A DNA stretch of 62,853 bases from assembly GCA_017883385.1 (NCBI GenBank), contig JADGNQ010000017.1, positions 1-62,853 of the forward strand, given 5' to 3'. Within the stretch, counting starts at the first letter, position 1. Each line of letters starts with the position of its first letter. The DNA comes from Candidatus Sulfotelmatobacter sp. Lineage in GTDB: Bacteria > Acidobacteriota > Terriglobia > Terriglobales > Acidobacteriaceae. A model generated the notes under the pieces. The model made no database searches. It saw only the letters and a list, made by a program, of their open reading frames with translations, and was not told where the DNA came from. Shown piece by piece: positions 51,421-60,502 of the stretch. The position numbers and the translations under genes were made by a program.

Positions 51421-51640
51421 CCCGACCTGTATCAGGGCCTGGTCTTCAGCCGTATCGATTTCGGGGACGCAAAATGGGCCGGCTTTAGAGGCTGCGGAAA
51501 AAGTCTGGAATCGTGCACGGCCGGGAAGGGCACGAGTTTTGCTCGTGCCGTAAGTCGCGCAAAATCACCCTGGCTTTAGCCGCTGGGGGACTTTGGCCAC
51601 GGGCAAACGGAGTTTTTCCGCAACCTCTTTAGCCGCGGCG
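51421..51640. repeat. Palindromic repeat with inverted ends (family A, copy 3)
   Basis: CTGTATCAGGGCCTGG opens the region. Inverted ends GGCTTTAGAGGCTGCGG (51481) and CCGCAACCTCTTTAGCC (51618-51634) enclose the hairpin GGCACGAG-TTTTG-CTCGTGCC followed by GTAAG (51529-51554). Shares CTGTATCAGGG, TGCGGAAAAA and GCCGTAA with the copies near 3260 and 25640. Confidence 0.65.
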
Positions 51641-51715
51641 GCGCCACACTTCTTCGGGCGTCTACTTCAGCAAATCAAAGCGTCGCTTGCGTGGAACACT
51701 CACTCTTGAGTGCTT

Positions 51716-52549
51716 CTAGTCCGCGTCACCGTGCTGACGCTCGACCGACCAGATCTTCGCTTGATCCTTCTCGAACGGATAGACATGCACCATCCAGTTG
51801 AAAATCACAGGATGGAATGTTCCGCCTGCGGAGTCGCAGGCTTCCTCCGTGGTGATGGATCCCCTCAAGCCAAACTGCGGATGAGGCGCCAGCATTTCCT
51901 TTCGCTTGTTTGCGGGAGGCGCGCAGAAGTTCACGTGCTCGTGCCACTGCGCCACGCTGAGTGGGACGCGTTCGTCGAGTTGATCTTCTCCGAAGCGCTT
52001 GGGCGCGGTGTACATCACGCCCACCAACTTGTAGTCATCGCCATGCTTTTCGTAGAGCAGCGACGTGGGATGCTCGGGATTGAAACGAAATGCCGCTTCC
52101 ATGGCGTAGCCGTAGTTGGTGAAGTGGTACATCTTCTGCGGAACTTCCGGATGGAAAATCTTAAAGCCGTCGGCCAGGGCGGCGTGGTAGTCGACATATT
52201 TCTCTGAAGCCTTGCGCGCCTGGTCGGCGACCTGCTGGGCCCGCGCCGCGTCGCCCGGTTTGGGCGGGCGCAGGGGCGTCATCTTCATGTGCGGCCCCAT
52301 GTCCATGTGGCCTTCCATGGAGTTCATGACATGAGCGCTGGCGTCGCTGTCGGCATCTTTGTCGCTGTCTTTCTCTGTAGGTACGCCTTTCATCTTCGAC
52401 ATGTCGTGATCCGACGTGCCTGACATGTCCATGCCCGGCATCGACTGCTGGCCGGTGGACGGGGCGCTGGCGTTCGGAGTGCTCTGTGTTTGTCCCCACG
52501 CAATGCTGCATATCAGGATGACAATGAAGAGTGCGACTCGACGATGCAT
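51716..52549 (-). CDS. Exported Met/His-rich hypothetical protein
   Basis: 277 residues from the ATG preceded by GGGGGA. Signal peptide VALFIVILICSIAWGQ. Residues about 30-105 are rich in Met, His, Asp and Gly (SMPGMDMSGTSDHDMSKMKG, then MNSMEGHMDMGPHMKM), like copper-handling proteins. The C-terminal domain has KYVDYHAALADGFKIFHPEV, YHFTNYGYAMEAAFRFNP and VPLSVAQWHEHVNFCAP. The gene next to it is unrelated. Metal binding is an inference from composition. Confidence 0.7.
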   Translation of the reverse strand: MHRRVALFIVILICSIAWGQTQSTPNASAPSTGQQSMPGMDMSGTSDHDMSKMKGVPTEKDSDKDADSDASAHVMNSMEGHMDMGPHMKMTPLRPPKPGDAARAQQVADQARKASEKYVDYHAALADGFKIFHPEVPQKMYHFTNYGYAMEAAFRFNPEHPTSLLYEKHGDDYKLVGVMYTAPKRFGEDQLDERVPLSVAQWHEHVNFCAPPANKRKEMLAPHPQFGLRGSITTEEACDSAGGTFHPVIFNWMVHVYPFEKDQAKIWSVERQHGDAD

Positions 52550-52666
52550 AAGGAAAATCCCCCCCGATTTCATTTGATAATAACCCTGCTGCCGGAGGAA
52601 TGTTTCCGCGAGAAATCTGAGATTACCCCCGATTACGGAGGTAATCGGAGGCTGAGGCAGCATGCA

Positions 52667-53200
52667 TCAACTCTTCCTTTTGTAATGAATCGGCCAGTTG
52701 ACCTGCCACGTCTTGCCGCCGTCAACGGATGATTCCCAGCTCCAGTCGAACCCGTTGGCGGTGATGTTCTTCCAAACCATGCGCTGCAGGCCCTTGGTCC
52801 CGTTCAAATTGGCCTCGCGCTGCAGGATCATCTGACCGTCCTTGAATTCTCCGACGAAATCAAGATAACCGCCTTCGTTGTCGACCCAGGTCTGTTTCCA
52901 TTTGCCTGCTTTTGTGTCGAAGGTGGAGAGGCTAGTGCCGCGCAAGTGTGCGTCCTGACCCGAAAAATTCTCCTGCACAACGCAGCCGTCGAGGATACGC
53001 CGAATACTATTTGTGCCGTGGTCGGCCTCACCGCCCTTGGCACCGGGCCAGGTCAAGTCCCACTCGCCCACCCAGAAATCGAGCTGTTTCTGCTCTGCAG
53101 CGGCGCACGGGTTGGGCGGTGTGGTTTGGTTGGACTGCTGTGCAAGAACCGTGGAAACAGCAAAAGGTAACAGAAGCAACACGCCCCAGAGCCTGTTCAT
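52667..53200 (-). CDS. Exported DUF1579-like protein
   Basis: 177 residues with signal peptide (LWGVLLLLPFAVSTVLAQ). The mature part resembles DUF1579: QLDFWVGEWDLTWPGAKG, IRRILDGCVVQENFSG, STFDTKAGKWKQTWVDNEGG, DGQMILQREA. Lipocalin-like fold; ligand unknown. GAGGAAAATC precedes the ATG. Divergent from the TauE-like gene. Confidence 0.8.
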   Translation of the reverse strand: MNRLWGVLLLLPFAVSTVLAQQSNQTTPPNPCAAAEQKQLDFWVGEWDLTWPGAKGGEADHGTNSIRRILDGCVVQENFSGQDAHLRGTSLSTFDTKAGKWKQTWVDNEGGYLDFVGEFKDGQMILQREANLNGTKGLQRMVWKNITANGFDWSWESSVDGGKTWQVNWPIHYKRKS

Positions 53201-53285
53201 GATTTTCCTCTGAGTGTGTGACGTGCTTGCGCCGAAAAGGTTGCCGGATTGGCGGCGTGCCGCGGTTTCTGGTACACCTAACTCC

Positions 53286-54050
53286 TTGACCCTGGAATTC
53301 ATCTTCTTTCTTTTTTTCGCGGGAGTGCTGGGCGGAGCCCTGAACGCCGTGGCCGGAGGCGGCAGTTTCATCGCATTTCCGGCGCTGCTGTTCACAGGTG
53401 TGCCGCCGATCCCCGCTAATGCCACCAACACTATCGCACTGTGGACCGGCGCGGCGGCCAGCGGGGGCGCGTATCGCAAGCGTCTGGATGTTCCACGGCG
53501 GGTGATGATTCCGTTGCTGGCTGCGAGCCTGGTCGGAGGGTTGGCTGGAGCGTTTCTGTTGTTGAAGACACCAGCTCATACCTTCATGCGCGTGTTGCCG
53601 TGGCTGACGCTGGGAGCGACGCTACTTTTCGCCTTCGGCAAGAGACTGGCTGGCGGGCGCAGGTCCGTGATTGAACACGAGGCTTCAACGGCCGCGCTCG
53701 CAGGGACGACACTGTTTCAGTTGGGTGTTGCCGTCTATGGAGGCTACTTCGGCGGAGGCATGGGCATTGTGATGCTAGCCATGCTGGCCGCACTGGGCAT
53801 GACCGACATCCATGCCATGAATGCGCTGAAGAGTGTGATGGGGTTCGTGATCAACGGAGTCGCAGTCATCACGTTTGTCATAGCGCGGGCGGTGTATTGG
53901 AAACACGGGGGAATCATGATCGCTGGCGGCATCGTGGGAGGCTTCCTGGGCGCTCACTACGCGCAGAAGTTGCCGCAGGTCTGGATCCGTGTGTTTGTCG
54001 TGCTGGTAGGTGCGGGGATGACCGTGTACTTCTTCTGGAAGTCGTATTGA
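53286..54050 (+). CDS. TauE/SafE family membrane transporter (second copy)
   Basis: About 254 residues with eight predicted helices and the two Gly-rich repeats GALNAVAGGGSFIAFPALLF and QLGVAVYGGYFGGGMGIVML. It is a different subfamily from the TauE-like gene at 2.1 kb and has no DUF1634 partner. TTG start chosen to put helix one at the N-terminus; a GTG at 53214 would add 24 unconserved residues. Substrate unknown. Confidence 0.85.
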   Translation: MTLEFIFFLFFAGVLGGALNAVAGGGSFIAFPALLFTGVPPIPANATNTIALWTGAAASGGAYRKRLDVPRRVMIPLLAASLVGGLAGAFLLLKTPAHTFMRVLPWLTLGATLLFAFGKRLAGGRRSVIEHEASTAALAGTTLFQLGVAVYGGYFGGGMGIVMLAMLAALGMTDIHAMNALKSVMGFVINGVAVITFVIARAVYWKHGGIMIAGGIVGGFLGAHYAQKLPQVWIRVFVVLVGAGMTVYFFWKSY

Positions 54051-54169
54051 AAGACAGGGGCTAGGGCATAGGGGTCAGGGATTAGAGATCAGGCACTAGA
54101 AGATCGCGACCAGTGCAGGTGCGACTAGCCAAACATCTAATCCCTCGTCCCTAATCCCTGGCCTCTAGA
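54051..54169. repeat. Low-complexity GGGATTAGAGATCAGG / TAATCCCTCGTCCCTAATCCC spacer
   Basis: Convergent spacer made of inverted runs of GGG(A/C)TTAG-type words. Same category as the ATCTGCAATC and AGCTGACAGC word repeats in other spacers. Confidence 0.5.
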
Positions 54170-54649
54170 TCACTGAATCGGCTCCGACACGTGTTCGTGC
54201 ACGATGAGCCACTTGCCGTCTATGTTTTCCCAGATCACCGTCCAGCGGAAGTTGCCCATCTCGACTTTTCCGGCCTTGCTGGTTAGCTGTTCCTTGATGG
54301 TGGCGGTGCCCCAGACGAGATCGCCGTGGGGATGCACCTCGGCGTCGTCATTCACCGTGCACTTCCCGCTCTGGTAACCAGCGAGTACCACCTTGACGCC
54401 CTTCTCATACTCGTCCCAACTGCCGTACTTCAGGGGCGCGATATCGAAGAACGTGTGCGGTCCCGTGGCGTAATACTTGGCGACGTTGGCGGGGTCGAGG
54501 GTGGACCAGCCGTCCCAGATTTTCTGCATGAGGGCTTTGTCGGGAGCCGGACCGGCCAACTTCTTCATAGGTGACTTCTTCGTTTGCGCGGAACCGGACA
54601 GGGTGAGAGCGAGCAGGCACAGTGAAACGGTGAGAAAGCGCTTCAGCAT
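54170..54649 (-). CDS. Exported NTF2-like (SnoaL/DUF4440) protein
   Basis: About 159 residues from the second ATG (GGAGGGAAACCC upstream). Signal peptide FLTVSLCLLALTLSGSAQ. Motifs WDGWSTLDPANVAKYY, FFDIAPLKYGSWDEYEKGV and FRWTVIWENIDGKWLIVHEH are typical of SnoaL-like DUF4440 proteins. Third exported NTF2-like protein in this window. Confidence 0.8.
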   Translation of the reverse strand: MLKRFLTVSLCLLALTLSGSAQTKKSPMKKLAGPAPDKALMQKIWDGWSTLDPANVAKYYATGPHTFFDIAPLKYGSWDEYEKGVKVVLAGYQSGKCTVNDDAEVHPHGDLVWGTATIKEQLTSKAGKVEMGNFRWTVIWENIDGKWLIVHEHVSEPIQ

Positions 54650-54709
54650 TGGGTTTCCCTCCAAGGAATCCGGCGGAATTTTCGCACATTCCCACGGAGA
54701 AGTACAAAA

Positions 54710-55456
54710 CTAGAAGACGGTGCGAATCAGTGCTGCAACGTCGGACCAAAAGTGTGCGACGACGATGGGTATGATTCTCCGTTCTCTTGAGAAGTAAATA
54801 GAGAAGACGAGAAAGGCGGCGGTGAGACCGATACCGCGAACAAGTCCCTGATAGACGTGGTAGCTCATTTGGAGTAGCACACTCACAAAGATCGCGAAGT
54901 TGCGGCTGCTACCGAGGGCCGTTAACTCGGACATTGCGTACCCACGAACAATCAATTCCTCGAAGAGTGGATTAACGAAAACGAACACGATCGTGAACAC
55001 CGAAATACCGGCCCCGGTTACACCGTGGACAGTTCGCGGCTGCAAGTAATGCCCGGTGTACCTCAGAAAAGACGCCTGAAAGAACAGCGTTACCAGCCGG
55101 GCGGCACCGCCGGATGCCAGGATCAACACGATTCCGTGAGGGATATCCATCCATCTCGGTTGCCAGCCGATTTCGCGCCACGTGCGTTTGTGCTCCGTTA
55201 GGACAAACCAGAGCACGAGCAAAGAAGTGAGCTCTGCAATCAAGGCTCCAACTACGCCAAATTGAGTGCGGTAACGATCGAGTGATCTTTCGGGGTGAAA
55301 CAGGTAATAGAACGCCGCAACAATGAAGTGAGTGAGGCTGACCGACAGAACCAATCCCAGCGCAACGATCCTGCGTCGACGCGGCGGACCCGCTAATGAC
55401 GGAAGCCCCGCGGCTTCGGTGCTTGCGAGAACCGGTGACTCAGCCATGAACAGCAA
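54710..55456 (-). CDS. CPBP family intramembrane metalloprotease
   Basis: 248 residues, about seven helices. CPBP (Abi/CAAX-like) motifs: FEELIVRGY (Glu-Glu and Arg), the middle QMSYHVYQG (His) and C-terminal PIVVAHFWSD (His/Asp). Family members cleave prenylated or other membrane substrates. Substrate here unknown. Confidence 0.88.
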   Translation of the reverse strand: MLFMAESPVLASTEAAGLPSLAGPPRRRRIVALGLVLSVSLTHFIVAAFYYLFHPERSLDRYRTQFGVVGALIAELTSLLVLWFVLTEHKRTWREIGWQPRWMDIPHGIVLILASGGAARLVTLFFQASFLRYTGHYLQPRTVHGVTGAGISVFTIVFVFVNPLFEELIVRGYAMSELTALGSSRNFAIFVSVLLQMSYHVYQGLVRGIGLTAAFLVFSIYFSRERRIIPIVVAHFWSDVAALIRTVF

Positions 55457-55489
55457 ATGCTACAGGAAAGACAAGCTTTCGCAAGCCGT

Positions 55490-55519
55490 TTGACCGATTT
55501 CCACAGCACACGCTAGAAT
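55490..55519 (+). promoter_or_regulatory. rplU: Sigma-70-type promoter for rplU-rpmA
   Basis: TTGACC and TAGAAT separated by 18 bases. Transcription would start near 55526, giving a leader of about 200 bases before rplU, which is large enough for ribosomal protein or RNA-mediated control. A GGAGGC site lies just before the rplU ATG. Confidence 0.65.
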
Positions 55520-55725
55520 AGTTGAGTTTGCCTGTACTCGCCGACCCGTTCTGGGGACGCCTGCCTTGGCTGCTGAAGCGCCGGGGCGGAAAACACAGCA
55601 AGCACAGGAAATCAGCAAGCCCTCGGTTGCGCCCGTGTGCGCCCAGGGTTTGATTTGAGTAAGTCCCGTTTCAAGATTCCATTTTTTACGGGCTGAATTT
55701 CAGGACATTCGACGGAGGCAGACGT

Positions 55726-56190
55726 ATGTACGCGGTTATCCGCGCCGGTGGGAAGCAGTACCGGGTGGCGCCGGGCGATGTGGTTCGAGTCGAGAAACTG
55801 GTCACCGGCACCGATGGCCTGGTGGAGTTTCCCGTGCTGGCGGTTTCCAGCGAAGCCGGCCAACTGGCGACGAAGTCGGACGCGCACGTGGTCGGCCAGG
55901 TGATGGAAGAGGGCCGGGGCGCGAAGATCCTCGTCTTCCACTACAAACGCAAGAAGCAGTACAAGAAACTGCGCGGGCACCGGCAGGCGTACACGGCCGT
56001 ACGCATCACCGAGATTGCGGTGGACGGGCAGAGCTTCAAGGCTCCCGAGCTTCCCAAGAAGGAAGCAAAGCCGAAGAAGGTGAAGGCAGTAGAGTCGGAA
56101 GCGGCAGAAGCGAAGCCAGCGAAGGGCTCGGCGAAGAAGAAAGCTGCCCCGAAAAAAACCGCAAAGAAGTCGCCGGCGAGGAAGAAGTAA
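55726..56190 (+). CDS. rplU: 50S ribosomal protein L21 with C-terminal Lys/Ala-rich tail
   Basis: 154 residues. The first ~103 residues are a standard L21 (YAVIRAGGKQYRVAPGDVVRVEKL, KILVFHYKRKKQYKKLRGHRQ, YTAVRITEI). The remaining ~50 residues are Lys/Ala/Pro-rich (KKEAKPKKVKAVESEA and repeats of KKKAAPKK), an extension common in Acidobacteriota. It is followed by rpmA after a short palindrome-containing spacer. Confidence 0.97.
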   Translation: MYAVIRAGGKQYRVAPGDVVRVEKLVTGTDGLVEFPVLAVSSEAGQLATKSDAHVVGQVMEEGRGAKILVFHYKRKKQYKKLRGHRQAYTAVRITEIAVDGQSFKAPELPKKEAKPKKVKAVESEAAEAKPAKGSAKKKAAPKKTAKKSPARKK

Positions 56191-56195
56191 GATCG

Positions 56196-56222
56196 TGTAG
56201 GGACGGACGCATTCGTCCGTCC
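56196..56222. repeat. Family B-like palindrome between rplU and rpmA
   Basis: GTGTAGGGACGGACGCATTC with arms GGACGGACG and CGTCCGTCC (56201-56222) around CATT. It sits within the ribosomal operon, followed by ACTGAGAACTGAGAACC word repeats. Confidence 0.6.
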
Positions 56223-56265
56223 AGGTTTTGACTGAGAACTGAGAACCGGAACTGAGAACTGTCAT

Positions 56266-56529
56266 ATGGCACATAAAAAGGGACAAGGCACTTCACGAAA
56301 CGGCCGCGATTCAAACGCGCAGCGGCTTGGGTTTAAGGCATTCGGCGGGCAGATCGTGCCCGGCGGCACCATCATCGTGCGGCAGCGGGGCACACCCGTA
56401 AAGCCGGGGCTGAACGTCGGCCGCGGCAAAGACGACACTCTCTTCGCCAAGATCACCGGACGCATCAAGTTCCTGAACAAGGGCCAGATGGGCAAGTTCG
56501 TGATGGTGGAACCGGTGGAAGTGAAGTAG
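56266..56529 (+). CDS. rpmA: 50S ribosomal protein L27
   Basis: 87 residues. [20 protein letters not shown] is the typical N-terminus; [20 protein letters not shown] and [16 protein letters not shown] complete the family pattern. Starts directly at the peptidyl transferase tail without a cleavable leader. In many bacteria it is followed by obgE; here two unrelated genes intervene. Confidence 0.98.
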   Translation: MAHKKGQGTSRNGRDSNAQRLGFKAFGGQIVPGGTIIVRQRGTPVKPGLNVGRGKDDTLFAKITGRIKFLNKGQMGKFVMVEPVEVK

Positions 56530-56545
56530 TCGATCCGCTCGCGCG

Positions 56546-56572
56546 ACCATCACCCGTCTGTCGGGTCATGGT
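56546..56572 (+). terminator. Possible terminator hairpin after rpmA
   Basis: ACCATCACCC and GGGTCATGGT pair with one mismatch around GTCTGTC. There is no T-run, so it may only be a hairpin between convergent genes. Confidence 0.35.
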
Positions 56573-56600
56573 TCCTGGTACTAGACTCGCTGGCGCGCGT

Positions 56601-57095
56601 CTATTGCGCGATTTCCAACGTAGTCCAAAGCGTCTCTCCTTCGAACAATAAGGGGAGTTCCATGCGCTCGTACGTCCTTCCAGAATAGAACTTGTAGTCT
56701 TGGCCAACGATGATCGTTGGAACTGAGAGCTGGCATGCATCGCCGAGGCCAATCCTCGCCTTGAAGTATCCGGCCACAATATTGCAGATCTCCCCCAGTG
56801 CATCGCATGCGGCCTTTTGGGCGTTGGGGTCGTCCGGAGAAATGCCGAGCATCTGCGAGGCGAGCTTGATTGACGATGCAGCACTGCATTGCAGGATGAA
56901 GTTCGCACGGATCGCACCCGCAATGCCCACCATCCCTGTCATCTGCGTTGGCACGCGAGGAGCATCGTCTGCCGGCGCCGTGACGCTGACTCCTACCATG
57001 ATGGAGAACACCTCGATAGCGGTTTCCGCCAAGGCCCCGTGCCAGGCGGTTCGCGGCAGGACGGCGCTGGGTTCGATGTTGTTCAGTCCAGGCAT
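56601..57095 (-). CDS. CheX/CheC-like phosphatase domain protein
   Basis: About 165 residues. The motif DALGEICNIVAGYF (E-x2-N type) with the preceding MTGMVGIAGAIRANFILQCS resembles CheX-like proteins that dephosphorylate CheY-P. No chemotaxis genes are near; the gene sits in the interval between rpmA and obgE on the opposite strand. Start uncertain; a longer frame to 57218 exists. Confidence 0.7.
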   Translation of the reverse strand: MPGLNNIEPSAVLPRTAWHGALAETAIEVFSIMVGVSVTAPADDAPRVPTQMTGMVGIAGAIRANFILQCSAASSIKLASQMLGISPDDPNAQKAACDALGEICNIVAGYFKARIGLGDACQLSVPTIIVGQDYKFYSGRTYERMELPLLFEGETLWTTLEIAQ

Positions 57096-57252
57096 ATCAG
57101 TTCGCGGCGCAGGAATCCTGCGTTCGTCGGGCGAGGCAGCACCCCGCCATGGCAGATTCATCGGCCAATCGACGAGATGGCATGACTCCCCCTCTCCTGC
57201 GACTGCCCACTTATGCACTCATTCCCAGATTGGAGTACACTGCCCCGTTTAA

Positions 57253-59274
57253 ATGTTTCTCACTTCGACTCGCGTCCCGCGCGGTTGGCAGGCAGGCGGA
57301 GTCGCTTGCCTGCTGGTCGTCCTTTCGCTTCAGCTCGTCCTCTCCGCGCGCAGGGAATCCCAGACCTGGGATGAAGCCTGCCACATTTTCGCCGGCTACC
57401 GTTACTGGACGGCCGCGGACTTTGGAGATAACCCGGAGCATCCTCCGCTGGTCAAACTGCTGGCGACGCTGCCTCTGCTGCGCCTTTCGCTGAAAGTGCC
57501 CGCACATCCGGGAGCATTTTCGAAGGAAGAGGATTTCCTGACCGCTACGCAGTTCGTGTACTCGAACGACGCGGAAACGATTGCGTTCCGCACGCGCATG
57601 GCGGCGGCGCTTCTGACTCTGCTGCTGGGTGCGTTGGTGTTTGCAGTCGCGAAGGAGATGTTCGGGGACATTCCCGCCTTCCTTGCTCTAGCCCTGCTGG
57701 TGTTTGAACCGAACATTCTTGCCCATGGCGCCGTGGTTGCGACCGATGTCGGCATGTCCTGTTTCCTGCTGGCAACGGTCTATGCGTTCTATCGCTATGT
57801 GAAGAAGCCGTCCGCTGGAAGGCTTGTCCTGACGGGGCTGGCCGCAGGGCTGGGACTGGCCACCAAGCATTCGGCAATCCTGATTTTTCCGATTCTGGTC
57901 GCGCTGGCCGGATGCGAATTGATGCGGAGACGCGGAGAGGTGGGGCCTGCGGAAGCTCGGGAGAGCAGGTCGAAGCAGGTCCTGCGGCTGCTGGGTGCAA
58001 TCACGGTGATAGCTGTTCTGGCAGTTGCGATTCTGTGGGCGTTCTACGGATTTCATCTCCATCCGCGGGCGGGGATGGACGCCGGTGCGCGAGTCGCGGA
58101 GTATGCGGGAAGGCTGAAGGTTCCCGTACAGGCAAAGATGATTCAGGCCGCCGCGCGTTGGCATCTGTTGCCGGAATCTTACTTGTACGGGCTGGCCGAC
58201 GTTGGCTTCACCGCCGAGTACAGCCATTCCTACTTGTTGGGCACCATCTATCCGCATGGGCGCTGGCCTTATTTCCCGATCGCATTCGCCATCAAGACGA
58301 CCTTGGGATTGCTCATACTGCTGGCTCTGGTCCCTCTGGCGCTGGCGCGATCGCGAGTCGAGTGCTGGCGAGAAGTTCTGTTTGTGATCGTCCCGGCGGC
58401 GGTCTATTTCTCGGTGGCGATGGGATCGGGCATGAACATTGGGATTCGCCACATTTTGCCGGTCTATCCCTTTCTGATGATTCTTGCCGCGTGGGCAGCG
58501 TGGAGACTGATCCAGCGGCAGCCGCGCTGGGCGTATATCGTTGCGATCTTGCTTCTCTGGAACATCGTATCGTCGGCGCGAACCTTCCCGGTCTACCTGG
58601 CGTATGCGAACGAAATGTGGGGAGGCCCTTCGCAGACTTACAGGTATCTGAGCGACTCGAACGCCGACTGGGGACAGCAACTCAAGGCGACGAAGAAGTA
58701 TCTGGATGGACGTCAGGTGAAGAACTGCTGGTTCGCGTACTTCGCCGCGGTTGTCGTCGATCCCACTTACTACGGAGTGCAATGCAAGCCCCTGACGACG
58801 ATTGCTTCGGTGTGGCTGCAGCCGTCGGTTGATGTTCCTACGAGCATCGACGGTCCGGTGCTGATCAGTGCGGGCGTGCTCTCGGGCTACGAGTTTGGCC
58901 CGGGAGAATTAAATCCGTACGATCAGTTCCAGCGGATAAAACCCACGGCAGTAATCGAGGACGGCCTTTTTGTTTACGACGGGCACTTTGAGATCCCGCT
59001 GGCCGCGGCGCTGAACCACGTCACACGGGCGTCGTTGGCGGCGCAGGCCAATCATCTCGATGAGGCCGTCGTGGAAGCGCAGGCCGCAGTTGCGCTCGCG
59101 CCCCGGTCCGTGCAGGCACAGGCCGAACTGGGGGATGTCCTGCGGCGTTTGCAGCGGCCCGAAGAATCCCGCCTGGCGTTTCGCAGGGCACTGGACGCGG
59201 CCCAGACGGTGCATCCGGAATTTCAGAGCGGCTGGCTGCCGGGTCTGAAGAAGGTCGCGCTCGAGGGCCGTTAG
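57253..59274 (+). CDS. GT39-like membrane glycosyltransferase with TPR-like tail
   Basis: 673 residues. The N-terminal acidic motif SQTWDEACHIFAGYRY and NPEHPPLVKLLATLPLL match the dolichyl/undecaprenyl-phosphate-mannose/arabinose transferases (GT39/ArnT/PMT type) with about 10-12 helices. The last ~70 residues (AALNHVTRASLAAQANHLDE through RRALDAAQTVHPEF) form TPR-like helical repeats. It moves sugars from a lipid carrier onto an external acceptor. Acceptor unknown. obgE follows after 50 bases. Confidence 0.85.
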   Translation: MFLTSTRVPRGWQAGGVACLLVVLSLQLVLSARRESQTWDEACHIFAGYRYWTAADFGDNPEHPPLVKLLATLPLLRLSLKVPAHPGAFSKEEDFLTATQFVYSNDAETIAFRTRMAAALLTLLLGALVFAVAKEMFGDIPAFLALALLVFEPNILAHGAVVATDVGMSCFLLATVYAFYRYVKKPSAGRLVLTGLAAGLGLATKHSAILIFPILVALAGCELMRRRGEVGPAEARESRSKQVLRLLGAITVIAVLAVAILWAFYGFHLHPRAGMDAGARVAEYAGRLKVPVQAKMIQAAARWHLLPESYLYGLADVGFTAEYSHSYLLGTIYPHGRWPYFPIAFAIKTTLGLLILLALVPLALARSRVECWREVLFVIVPAAVYFSVAMGSGMNIGIRHILPVYPFLMILAAWAAWRLIQRQPRWAYIVAILLLWNIVSSARTFPVYLAYANEMWGGPSQTYRYLSDSNADWGQQLKATKKYLDGRQVKNCWFAYFAAVVVDPTYYGVQCKPLTTIASVWLQPSVDVPTSIDGPVLISAGVLSGYEFGPGELNPYDQFQRIKPTAVIEDGLFVYDGHFEIPLAAALNHVTRASLAAQANHLDEAVVEAQAAVALAPRSVQAQAELGDVLRRLQRPEESRLAFRRALDAAQTVHPEFQSGWLPGLKKVALEGR

Positions 59275-59324
59275 ACATCCCCGCCGTCTTCCCTGATGAT
59301 AGATAGAAGATACATAGGACACGC

Positions 59325-60368
59325 ATGTTCATTGATGAAGCGAAAATTCGCGTTAAGGCGGGCGACGGCGGCAACGGCTGCATGGCCTTCCGGCGGGAGA
59401 AGTTTATCCCGCGCGGGGGCCCGTCCGGCGGCGACGGGGGCAAGGGCGGCGACGTCATCATGGAGTCGAGCGAACGCCACAACACGCTGGTGCATTTCCG
59501 TTTCAATCCCGAGCACACGGCGCAGCGCGGACGCCACGGTGAGGGTTCGAACAAGACCGGACGCGATGGCGGCGACGTGGTTCTGAAGGTTCCAGTCGGA
59601 ACCATTGTCTACGACGACGAGACCGCGGAGAAAGTTTTCGAGTTTTCGCAGCCGGACCAGAGTTTTGTGATTGCCTGCGGCGGCCGCGGCGGCCGCGGGA
59701 ACGCGCGCTTCGCCACGTCGGTCCATCAGGCTCCGCGAGAGCATGAGGCGGGGCGGCCGGGCGAGGAACATACGTACCGCCTTGAGCTGAAGCTGCTCGC
59801 CGATGTGGGGCTGGTGGGATTTCCGAATGTGGGCAAGTCCACACTAATCTCTCGCATCTCGGCGGCGCGGCCGAAGATTGCGGATTATCCGTTCACCACG
59901 CTCGAGCCCAACCTTGGAGTGGTTGCTGTCGGCGATGCAAGGAGTGAGGTCAGTTTTGTCGTAGCGGACATCCCCGGACTGATCGAAGGAGCGCACGCCG
60001 GAGCAGGACTGGGCACGCAGTTCTTGCGGCACATCGAACGCACGCGCTTGCTGGTGCATCTGGTCGACGTTTCGGACTCCAGCGGCCGGCCGGATGTGAC
60101 GAAAGATGTCGAAGTGATCCTGGGCGAACTCGTCAGCTTCGGCGCGCATCTCGAAGAGAAGCCGATGATCATGGCCGCGTCGAAGATCGATGCCGTCAAC
60201 AAAGACAAGCTCACCGCGCTCAAGCGCTATTGCAAGAAACACAAACTGAAGCTGTATGAGATCTCGGCGGTCACGGGCAAGGGGATTGAGGAATTGAAAT
60301 ACGCGATGGCGGCGGAAGTGCAGAAGTTCCGCGAACGGGAGCTGAGCGCAGCGGTCGAGAAAAATTGA
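59325..60368 (+). CDS. obgE: Obg family GTPase
   Basis: 347 residues. Obg domain about 1-158, glycine-rich ([34 protein letters not shown]). GTPase domain: G1 [10 protein letters not shown], switch region [15 protein letters not shown]3 [10 protein letters not shown]4 ASKIDA, G5 EISAVTGKG. It assists 50S assembly and ribosome-linked stress control. It is separated from rplU/rpmA by two genes, one on the opposite strand. Confidence 0.97.
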   Translation: MFIDEAKIRVKAGDGGNGCMAFRREKFIPRGGPSGGDGGKGGDVIMESSERHNTLVHFRFNPEHTAQRGRHGEGSNKTGRDGGDVVLKVPVGTIVYDDETAEKVFEFSQPDQSFVIACGGRGGRGNARFATSVHQAPREHEAGRPGEEHTYRLELKLLADVGLVGFPNVGKSTLISRISAARPKIADYPFTTLEPNLGVVAVGDARSEVSFVVADIPGLIEGAHAGAGLGTQFLRHIERTRLLVHLVDVSDSSGRPDVTKDVEVILGELVSFGAHLEEKPMIMAASKIDAVNKDKLTALKRYCKKHKLKLYEISAVTGKGIEELKYAMAAEVQKFRERELSAAVEKN

Positions 60369-60502
60369 TTCGGATATCCCAGTAAAACGGAACTCATACG
60401 TTCAATTTCTGCGCTGGCTCAGAGGTCACATTTCAGGAATTGATCCTGGGCAATCCCGGGTCAGTCAGTGCAATCGCGATGTCACCAACTATGCGGCCGC
60501 GA

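Larger units (their letters stand above)
50979..51715. other. 737-base gene-poor region
   Basis: No coding frame here has an export signal, domain motif or plausible ribosome-binding site. It is occupied mainly by the hairpin at 51138-51184 and the family A element at 51421-51640. The stretch 51200-51400 shows nothing recognisable. Confidence 0.5.
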
